Origin: JAYVJM01 sp043769275
GTDB lineage: Bacteria; Pseudomonadota; Gammaproteobacteria; Pseudomonadales; UBA7239
NCBI GenBank assembly: GCA_043769275.1
Contig: JAYVJM010000077.1
Location: forward strand, 1 to 12,932
Reading direction: 5' to 3'
DNA: 12,932 bases
Made by a program: the position numbers and the translations under genes. Shown in pieces: positions 6,273-11,449 of this stretch (its first letter is position 1; every line of letters starts with the position of its first letter). A model generated the notes under the pieces. That model was not told the origin of the DNA. It made no database searches and saw nothing but the letters and a program-made list of their open reading frames with translations.

Positions 6273-7355
6273 TTAATTTCCCTCCAAAACGGCGACTAAA
6301 TTTTGCTGTAAACACGCACCGCTGGTGGCATGTGCCACGCCGCGTTTTGCCTCACCTCTAATAATGCGCATAGCGACTTCGCCGATGCGATCCAGCCCAC
6401 CCGACATGATGATGTTGCCCGCCAAGGAGCCGCCAGACAGGTTGATGTCGGTGCTGTCATCCAGCCCCAGTGCTTCTTTCAGCAGTAGCTCTTGATAGCT
6501 GAACGGCGCATGCAATTCAGCAATATCCACGCGGCCATTTTGTACGCCCGCTTTTTCACCGGCGATGCGGGTAGAAGATGATGTGAGCAAATCGCGCGTG
6601 CCGAGCTGGTGCGATTCGATGCGATGATCAAGGCCTGTGATATAGGCGGGGCGTTTCCCCGTACCTGCAAACAAAGGACTGGCAAACAGTTTTTCGGCCA
6701 CTTCTTTTGAAGCCAAAATCATCGCCGATGCGCCGTCGGTAATGGGTGGGCAGTCGTGCTTGCGCAACGGGGAAACGAACGTAGGTTCTGCAAGCAATTG
6801 TTCGATGGTGTAATCGCCAAAGAGTTGTGCGTTTGGGTTTCTTTTGGCGTTTTTACGGCTTTTTTGTACGATCTCTGCCAGTTGGTGCTCGGTGATTTTT
6901 CCTGCATCCAGCAAGGCTTGCGCTTGCATGGCCGAGAGGCTGATGGTGTCTGGCCACAGCGGCTGGGTGTAGTACGGGTCAAGTTGCAACGCCAATACAT
7001 CCAGCAGTGGGCCTTGCGAGCATTTGCCAAAACCGTAAATGAGTGCGGTATCAATATGGCCGGTCTGGAATTTGAGCCACGCTTCGTACAACGCCCAGGC
7101 CGCATCCATCTCCACGTGCGATTCGGAAATGGGCGGTACAGCGCCCAAAGCATCCACCGCGCTCACAAAGGCAAATGCCGCGCCACCCAGATAATCGCAA
7201 CTGCCGGAGCAGGTGAAGTCGATATCCTGCTGCGTGAAGCCAATCTGGTTTTTTACGCCATGCACGGCTTCCATCACTAATTCAACGTCGTTTTTCGCGC
7301 CGCAGTCGCGTACCTGCGGCGTTTGATAATAGGCAATAACAGCGACTTCACGCAT
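6273..7355 (-). CDS. thiolase-like protein with degenerate active site
   Basis: The 360-residue protein is a divergent thiolase-fold protein. It begins EVAVIAYYQT and ends with the HATSGACLQQNLVAV motif (342-356), a pattern I associate with the Ltp3/Ltp4-like lipid-transfer thiolases of actinobacterial steroid clusters. Around the expected nucleophile it reads SHVEMDAAWALYEAW (79-93), with no cysteine. The expected GHP motif near residue 314 reads AGNIIMSGG. Cys348 is in the C-terminal loop region, so a catalytic role for it is possible but unproven. It may form a heteromer with the neighbouring thiolase-like protein, with one subunit structural. The start has AAAGGAG just upstream, and its ATG overlaps the stop of the upstream DUF35 gene by 8 bp (ATGCGTGA), indicating coupled translation and probably matched production. 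Confidence 0.88.
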   Translation of the reverse strand: MREVAVIAYYQTPQVRDCGAKNDVELVMEAVHGVKNQIGFTQQDIDFTCSGSCDYLGGAAFAFVSAVDALGAVPPISESHVEMDAAWALYEAWLKFQTGHIDTALIYGFGKCSQGPLLDVLALQLDPYYTQPLWPDTISLSAMQAQALLDAGKITEHQLAEIVQKSRKNAKRNPNAQLFGDYTIEQLLAEPTFVSPLRKHDCPPITDGASAMILASKEVAEKLFASPLFAGTGKRPAYITGLDHRIESHQLGTRDLLTSSSTRIAGEKAGVQNGRVDIAELHAPFSYQELLLKEALGLDDSTDINLSGGSLAGNIIMSGGLDRIGEVAMRIIRGEAKRGVAHATSGACLQQNLVAVLEGN

Positions 7356-7920
7356 GGACGCTCTCCTTTTTTAAATTTTCTTTTTTAGTTTTTTGTCTAA
7401 AGATTGCCGTTTCTTTTAGCCGTTTTATTTTGAGTTGCTCAATGTCGATGGCCGCTTGGCCGTTGGGCTGAAAATAAGCAATGTTATCCAAGCCGTAACC
7501 CCACTCGCTTTTGTCTTTCCAGACGGCTTTTACGCGCGTGCCGATTTGCACATCCTCGTTTTTGCAGCCGGATACGAGGTGAATAAAAGTCTGATCGGAA
7601 TCATCCAGCACAAGGTTTGCCACCACAAACGGTGGTTGTACCGCACTGTTGGGGATGGGGATGTAAACCACGGTAAAGCTAATGACAGTGGCGGTGTCGC
7701 CCAGTGTGACTTCTTCCGTTGTGGCTTCGCCGGTTTCTGGGTCAGAACCGCGTGGCGGCACAATCACTTTGCCTGTAATGGGCGAGCGCTGGCCGACTAG
7801 TTTGCCGTCTTTAATCGAGCGCAAAAAATGCGCGGTTGCGCGACCAGCGGAGAAGTTGTAATCCATGTAAATGGGGCTGTCGATAATCTCGACCGGTTTT
7901 TTGGGGGTTTGTTCAGTCAT
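7348..7920 (-). CDS. DUF35/OB-fold acyl-CoA-associated protein, zinc-less
   Basis: The 190-residue protein fits the DUF35 family (rubredoxin-like ribbon plus OB fold), which usually accompanies thiolase-like proteins and binds acyl-CoA. The N-terminal helix region (about 22-40, ATAHFLRSIKDGKLVGQR) is typical. The ribbon that normally holds CxxC pairs reads SPITGKVIVPPRGSDPETG (46-64), keeping the 'VPPR' turn but with no cysteine, so zinc binding is unlikely. The OB fold runs from about 68 to 150. A Lys-rich helix (163-188) extends the C-terminus beyond the usual end. The start at 7920 is set by GAGGAG at 7927-7932; an ATG at 7980 would overlap the preceding gene by 50 bp and lacks support. 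The gap to the preceding gene's stop is 10 bp, and the 3' end overlaps the next thiolase-like gene by 8 bp. Confidence 0.87.
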   Translation of the reverse strand: MTEQTPKKPVEIIDSPIYMDYNFSAGRATAHFLRSIKDGKLVGQRSPITGKVIVPPRGSDPETGEATTEEVTLGDTATVISFTVVYIPIPNSAVQPPFVVANLVLDDSDQTFIHLVSGCKNEDVQIGTRVKAVWKDKSEWGYGLDNIAYFQPNGQAAIDIEQLKIKRLKETAIFRQKTKKENLKKESVHA

Positions 7921-7930
7921 AGTTTGCTCC

Positions 7931-8377
7931 TCAAGCAGGCTCAAAACAGGCAATATCGGTGATGAAGCCTTTGCGTTCATCTGCCCAGCGCACTTTCACT
8001 CTCATGCCGCTTTTCATGGCTTTTTCATCGCCGGTATCGACCATGTGCAGCAAGGACGTGTCAGCGCCGTCGATTTGCACCAGTGCCCACGCAAAAGGTT
8101 TTTGCAGCCCGTGTTTAGCGCGCGGTTGTTTGACCCAGCTCCATGTTTTCACCGTGCCGGTTGAGGGCAAGTCAACCATTTCTGTTAACTCTTCGGCGGT
8201 TTGCGGATCGTATTCCGTGGGCGGGCAGATAATTTTTCCTTCGGCTCCCTTGATGCCAACGATTTTCCCGTCGCGCAAACCCGTCAAAAAAGCCCCGATA
8301 ACCGGCCCCACTGAACGGGTGTAGGTGAAGCCGAGCTCAAAGCCTGCCCGCAAGACATCTGCACTTTCACGCGTCAT
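7931..8377 (-). CDS. DUF35/OB-fold protein, zinc-less, first gene of thiolase operon
   Basis: The 148-residue protein is a second, shorter DUF35 homologue. It starts with a helix (about 24-40, GPVIGAFLTGLRDGKIVG). A degenerate ribbon follows, where GAEGKIICPPTEYDPQT (44-60) holds only one cysteine (Cys51), too few for a zinc site. The OB fold is about 66-146, with WALVQIDGADTSLLHMVDT as a core strand pair. ATG 8377 is preceded by GAGGA about 8 nt upstream. It is first of four minus-strand genes (two DUF35, two thiolase-like) spaced as one operon, and it may pair with one thiolase-like protein while the other DUF35 protein pairs with the second. The upstream gap (8378-8608) shows no convincing -35/-10 pair; TTGCGG-17-TATTTA (8416-8444) is a weak candidate. 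Confidence 0.86.
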   Translation of the reverse strand: MTRESADVLRAGFELGFTYTRSVGPVIGAFLTGLRDGKIVGIKGAEGKIICPPTEYDPQTAEELTEMVDLPSTGTVKTWSWVKQPRAKHGLQKPFAWALVQIDGADTSLLHMVDTGDEKAMKSGMRVKVRWADERKGFITDIACFEPA

Positions 8378-8608
8378 GCTGTTTTCCTCTTTAGTTTGTG
8401 AATGAAAAGGGTGTGAAGTTAAATACTGTTTTTGTATGTGTTCCGCAAAAATTTAGAAAGATGGGCGATGAAAGCCTACAGCAAAGAAAGGCCAAGGGTA
8501 GGGAATCAGAGGAAGGCTGTCCACTAGCAAAATGGCGGAGTTAGCGGGTAAGTCAGCAGTGTTGTTGTGCGAAATAATGCGGGAGGCATGAGCGCGGGAG
8601 TTTCCTGC

Positions 8609-8674
8609 AGGCAGCAACTTTTCTTTTAGTTTTGAGCCAACTGGACTATCGCCCAGCCAGATTTGCAGCATTGC
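8609..8674 (-). pseudogene. C-terminal remnant of a second chalcone-isomerase-like gene
   Basis: About 22 codons (AMLQIWLGDSPVGSKLKEKL and two more) match the C-terminal helix of the intact gene just upstream, which reads AMLSIWLGEKPVQKSLKAEL. Roughly 13 of 21 positions agree by eye. A TGA sits immediately before the Ala codon, and no related sequence is seen further 5'. The frame then runs on to a stop at 8453 with unrelated sequence. The DNA match is much weaker than the protein match, so this is an old paralogue fragment rather than a recent copy. The rest of the gap (8378-8756) holds the leader of the DUF35 operon and AT-rich sequence, including a weak hairpin at 8718-8730. Confidence 0.55.
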
Positions 8675-8756
8675 TCAAGCAGTGCACAACAAATAACGTG
8701 GTGGGATGGATGGACAAAAACAGCTTGTTTGTATAAGAAAATGTGGTGAAAGTGCG

Positions 8757-9344
8757 TCAGTGAACACTAGCGTTTTTTGTGCCCAGTAGTTCGGCTTTCA
8801 GGCTTTTTTGCACGGGTTTTTCTCCCAGCCAGATGGAGAGCATGGCAGCGGCAAAATCATTACCTGCTATGGTGGTGATGGCAGTGCTTTGCAGGGCGAT
8901 ACGTGTGCCCGTGTTGGGTATAAAGTCTAAATAAATAATCTCGTCTTTCTTGGCTGTTTTTATTTGCTCGAATGCTGTTTTAAGTGTGGTAAGTTCAGTG
9001 GCGAAGCCCTGCATTTGACTGTCGCTGTGATTGGCTTTTAAGCCGTCCAGAAGGCTGTCGTACATTGTGTTGGCATCCACATCGCGCAACATATGCAAGT
9101 GAATGCTTCTGAGCTCTTTTGCTTCGATTATATCCGCAGCATTGTTTGTTTTTTGCGGAACATAAAGTGCTGCGATGTAAACTTTAACCAGCCCAAACCC
9201 CTTTGCGCGTACGCCTGCCCCGTTTAGTGTGAGGCTTTGTTCGTCGATTTTGGTGTTCTCTGGCACTGTTACACCGTCAATAACAACAGCCAATGTTTGT
9301 TGCGCGCAAAACGCTAAAACCATCACCATCAAAAATTTTTTCAT
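8757..9344 (-). CDS. secreted chalcone-isomerase-like domain protein
   Basis: The 195-residue product has a signal peptide: MKK, a hydrophobic core and a likely cleavage after TLA at residue 19. The mature protein fits the bacterial chalcone-isomerase-like family (Chalcone_3 type). It shows DGVTVPE (23-29), the core LNGAGVRAKGFGLVKVYIAA (40-59) with LYV following, TGTRIAL (145-151), and the C-terminal IWLGEKPVQKSLKAELLG (171-188). Members are thought to bind fatty acids or other small hydrophobic ligands rather than make flavonoids; no reaction is known to me for this type. Cellular place is probably the periplasm. It follows the FadL-like gene by 66 bp in the same direction, behind a terminator, which hints at a linked role in lipid handling. 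GGGAG at 9354-9358 lies 9 nt before the ATG. Confidence 0.88.
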   Translation of the reverse strand: MKKFLMVMVLAFCAQQTLAVVIDGVTVPENTKIDEQSLTLNGAGVRAKGFGLVKVYIAALYVPQKTNNAADIIEAKELRSIHLHMLRDVDANTMYDSLLDGLKANHSDSQMQGFATELTTLKTAFEQIKTAKKDEIIYLDFIPNTGTRIALQSTAITTIAGNDFAAAMLSIWLGEKPVQKSLKAELLGTKNASVH

Positions 9345-9363
9345 TTTTGGAGTCTCCCAAAAA
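9344..9363 (-). promoter_or_regulatory. hairpin covering start codon of chalcone-isomerase-like gene
   Basis: On the minus strand TTTTTGG (9363-9357) and CCAAAAA (9350-9344) form a perfect 7-bp inverted repeat with a 6-nt loop. The right arm ends on the A of the ATG, and the Shine-Dalgarno GGGAG (9358-9354) is split between stem and loop. The left arm is also the U-tract of the terminator just upstream. Folding in mRNA would hide the ribosome site, though five of the seven pairs are A-U, so the stem is weak. Confidence 0.4.
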
Positions 9364-9386
9364 GCCCACGACGGGCAGCCGTGGGC
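9359..9386 (-). terminator. intrinsic terminator after the FadL-like gene
   Basis: On the minus strand the perfect 7-bp stem GCCCACG / CGTGGGC (9386-9380 and 9370-9364) with a 9-nt loop is followed at once by TTTTT (9363-9359). It begins 25 bp past the fadL-like stop. It lies just before the ribosome site of the next gene on the same strand, so that gene depends on read-through or on a promoter inside the end of the fadL-like gene. Confidence 0.85.
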
Positions 9387-9410
9387 GGGGTTAGCGGAGA
9401 ATGGACTGTT

Positions 9411-10748
9411 TTAGATGGCGTAATTCAACTGCACGCCCAGCAAATTTGCGTGCGTTTTTACGTCAGCTTTGAGGTTGGTAAAGCTGTCGGTCTCGGTGTA
9501 GTCAATTTTTGAATCTTCAAACATCACGTAGGTGTAAGCCACATCCATCGACAGCTTTTCGCTAAAGGCATAGTTAAAGCCAGTGGATAGCCAAGTGCGG
9601 TCGCTGTCTGGCAAATTGGCAATACGCTCTTTGGCGCTGGGTACGGGTGACTCATCGTAAGCCACGCCTGCACGCCATTTGAGCGGCTCCATGATTTGGT
9701 AGCTCATGCCCAAAGACAGGCGATTCGTGTTTTGCCAATTTTGGTTAATGGTGGCTTCATGCTGATGTGAGGCGGGAATGGCCAGTGAATTCAGGGTTAA
9801 TTCATGAAACCTGGAGTGCCACGTGTAGGTCCAGTCACCCGTTAACGCCAGTTCGTTGTTTAGCTGCTTGTAAAAGTTCAGCGCAAAAGAGTCGGGCGTT
9901 TTGATTTCGACTTTCCCATTGTGTTTGACTGTTTGCCCGCTCAACGGATTGTAGGCAGAGGGAATGGCCGAGGAGTATTGCAGGCTCATATCGCCGGTCA
10001 GATTCTGCTCAATACTGGAGCGATAAGCCGCGCCAAATCGTAAAGTCTCATCGACGGCAAGCGTTGCGCCCAAGTTGTAGCCGTAGCCCCAGTCGTCGCC
10101 TTCATAGCGCAGCTCGTTATCTCCGCTGGGGGTGGGGCGGGGCGTGAAGGTGGTGGTGGGGGAGCGAATTTTTTTGTGGAAGGTGGCATCCATATATTCA
10201 GCGGTGACACCGGCTCCGAAGGACCAGTGGTCGTCGAGCTTGAAAGCAACCGACGGGTTAATCGCCACGGTCATTAGTTCTAGTTTGGTGCCGTTATAGC
10301 GCCCCATCCATTCCGGCTGAAAGTTTGTTTTGTCGCCAAAAGGCACGTCTATCGCAAGGCCGATAAACCATTGCTCGTCCAGTTGATGAGAAAGATAAAA
10401 CTGCGGAACCCACACTGCGCTGGTGGGCTTGTTGCCGTCACCGCCGTAAATGGGTTTGTGGTTGCCGGTTCTGCTCAGTGCCGTCGCGTTGATGTCAGAC
10501 AGCTCAATGTTGGGTATCACCACGGCCAACCCGCCGGAAATATTCGTGCCGGTGAGTCGAGTGATACCGGCTGGGTTGTAAAACAGCACTGAAGCGTCAG
10601 CCGCTTCTGCTGCATTGGAATTGGCCGAGCCTTGTGAGCTAACACTTTGTATGCCTTGGTGATAACCCGAGGCGAGAGCGGTGCCGCTGATTAAAGACAG
10701 GCTCGTGATACCGAAGATACGAACAGTGGTGCGAAAGGTTTTAGACAT
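9411..10748 (-). CDS. FadL/OmpP1/TodX-family outer-membrane transporter
   Basis: The 445-residue protein is a beta-barrel that imports long-chain fatty acids or other hydrophobic compounds across the outer membrane. A signal peptide of about 26 residues ends ALA. The mature N-terminus SGYHQGIQSVSSQGSANSN and the signature DASVLFYNPAGITRL (51-65, with the NPA typical of FadL) follow. Alternating amphipathic strands run to the C-terminal strand ending LNYAI, which lacks the usual terminal Phe but ends hydrophobic. A Thr/Pro-rich insert (196-207, SPTTTFTPRPTP) probably sits in an extracellular loop. ATG 10748 has AGGAGA about 6 nt upstream. Expression may be controlled by two palindromes upstream. 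Location near a DUF35/thiolase-like operon suggests uptake of its substrate, possibly sterol or lipid, but this is inference. Confidence 0.93.
   Translation of the reverse strand: MSKTFRTTVRIFGITSLSLISGTALASGYHQGIQSVSSQGSANSNAAEAADASVLFYNPAGITRLTGTNISGGLAVVIPNIELSDINATALSRTGNHKPIYGGDGNKPTSAVWVPQFYLSHQLDEQWFIGLAIDVPFGDKTNFQPEWMGRYNGTKLELMTVAINPSVAFKLDDHWSFGAGVTAEYMDATFHKKIRSPTTTFTPRPTPSGDNELRYEGDDWGYGYNLGATLAVDETLRFGAAYRSSIEQNLTGDMSLQYSSAIPSAYNPLSGQTVKHNGKVEIKTPDSFALNFYKQLNNELALTGDWTYTWHSRFHELTLNSLAIPASHQHEATINQNWQNTNRLSLGMSYQIMEPLKWRAGVAYDESPVPSAKERIANLPDSDRTWLSTGFNYAFSEKLSMDVAYTYVMFEDSKIDYTETDSFTNLKADVKTHANLLGVQLNYAI
10128..10162 (+). other. G-rich tract with G-quadruplex potential inside fadL-like gene
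   Basis: The plus strand has G5 (10128-10132), G4 (10134-10137), G4 (10139-10142) and G5 (10158-10162) runs, separated by loops of 1, 1 and 15 nt. This meets a loose quadruplex pattern on the template strand of the fadL-like gene. The bases encode the Thr/Pro-rich loop of that protein. Confidence 0.45.
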
Positions 10749-10770
10749 ACACTTCTCCTATTCACCTTAT

Positions 10771-10786
10771 TCGGTCGGCTGACCGA
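10771..10786. promoter_or_regulatory. palindrome I, candidate operator for fadL-like gene
   Basis: TCGGTC-GGCT-GACCGA is a perfect 6-bp inverted repeat with a 4-bp centre, 23 bp upstream of the fadL-like ATG. It would lie at about +1 to +16 of a transcript from the candidate promoter at 10794-10822, a usual place for a repressor site. It is followed by no T run, so a terminator is unlikely. Confidence 0.5.
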
Positions 10787-10793
10787 GGCGGCG

Positions 10794-10822
10794 ATAGTAC
10801 CTTTGTGCCTCGCTAGGCACAA
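10794..10822 (-). promoter_or_regulatory. candidate fadL-like promoter
   Basis: On the minus strand TTGTGC (10822-10817) and TACTAT (10799-10794) are separated by 17 bp. The match to consensus is weak at -35 (3 of 6) and fair at -10 (4 of 6). The spacing is ideal and the inferred transcript start lies about 39 nt before the ATG. Confidence 0.4.
10803..10822. promoter_or_regulatory. palindrome II, candidate operator for fadL-like gene
   Basis: TTGTGCCT-CGCT-AGGCACAA is a perfect 8-bp inverted repeat with a 4-bp centre, the same arm-4-arm layout as palindrome I but with different arms. It overlaps the -35 and spacer of the candidate fadL-like promoter. The centres of the two palindromes are 34 bp apart. 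The site is also inside the divergent region shared with slyD. Confidence 0.5.
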
Positions 10823-10874
10823 TTCCGAATATGCATTTTGTTTTATAAAGCATTTCGCTATGAGTGTCGGCGGT

Positions 10875-10904
10875 TTGGCGTAAAGCGGTATTTAGCGGGA
10901 TACT
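10875..10904 (+). promoter_or_regulatory. candidate slyD promoter
   Basis: TTGGCG (10875-10880) and GATACT (10899-10904) are spaced 18 bp apart, each matching four of six consensus bases. The inferred start would leave a leader of about 24 nt before the slyD ATG. Other weak hexamers exist nearby, so this is only a candidate. Confidence 0.35.
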
Positions 10905-10934
10905 AGCGGCTCATTTTTTATACGCGAGAAACGC

Positions 10935-11417
10935 ATGTTGATAGAGAAAAATAAAGTTGTATCTTTTCACTACGCGCTTAGTGAGCTGGGTGCAGATTTT
11001 CGTGAAGATTCGCAGGGCGACCATCCTATCGCGTATTTGCACGGTCATGGCAATGTTTTGCCGGCATTGGAAGCCGCATTACTCGGTAAAAAAGTGGGCG
11101 ATAAAGTAAACGTGACGCTTGCGCCAGACAGTGCCTACGGCTTCCGTAATCCTGAGCTACAGCAGCGTATCGCGATCAAATATTTAAAATTTGATGGGAA
11201 ATTGAAAGCCGGTGATTTGGCTTGGATCGAGACAGAAAAAGGCCCAAGTCAGGTGACGGTGATCAAACCGGGCAAGTTTATGGCTGATGTGGACATGAAT
11301 CATCCGCTGGCGGGCAAAACACTGATATTTGATCTGGATGTTGTCTCTGTGCGCGATGCAACCGCCGATGAGGTTACGCATGGACACGCACACGGCGATG
11401 GCGGCCATCAACATTGA
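10935..11417 (+). CDS. slyD: FKBP-type peptidyl-prolyl isomerase SlyD
   Basis: The 160-residue protein is a SlyD-type FKBP, a cytoplasmic prolyl isomerase and chaperone that also binds metals, notably nickel for hydrogenase maturation in E. coli. The FKBP half-domain shows VVSFHYALSE (8-17), YLHGHGNVLPALEAALLG (34-51) and VGDKVNVTLAP (54-64). The insert-in-flap chaperone domain spans about 70-120. The FKBP fold resumes with NHPLAGKTLIFDLDVVSVR (122-140). A short His-rich tail (His149, 151, 153, 158, 160) replaces the long His/Cys tail of E. coli SlyD and has no cysteine, so metal binding is probably weaker. The ribosome site is weak (GAGA in CGCGAGAAACGC). It is divergent from the fadL-like gene and convergent with the broken MFS gene, with 32 bp between the stops. 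Confidence 0.95.
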   Translation: MLIEKNKVVSFHYALSELGADFREDSQGDHPIAYLHGHGNVLPALEAALLGKKVGDKVNVTLAPDSAYGFRNPELQQRIAIKYLKFDGKLKAGDLAWIETEKGPSQVTVIKPGKFMADVDMNHPLAGKTLIFDLDVVSVRDATADEVTHGHAHGDGGHQH

Positions 11418-11449
11418 TGCGGCAAGTGCCTCGTATAACTACGCCCATT

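Noticed and set aside
6756..7280. Plus-strand frame of 174 codons
   Set aside because: It is antisense to the thiolase-like gene, has no ribosome site or recognisable domain, and its composition mirrors the real gene.
8453..8608. Continuation of the chalcone-isomerase-like fragment to a stop at 8453
   Set aside because: After the matching 22 codons the translation is Pro/Ser/Phe-rich with no similarity to the family, so it is run-on sequence rather than a small gene.
8718..8730. Hairpin AAACA-GCT-TGTTT after the chalcone-isomerase-like gene as a terminator
   Set aside because: The stem is 5 bp and mostly A-T; too weak to call as an intrinsic terminator.
11418..11449. Terminator between the convergent slyD and MFS stops
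   Set aside because: Only a very short GGCA/TGCC-like pairing and no T run is visible in the 32 bp.
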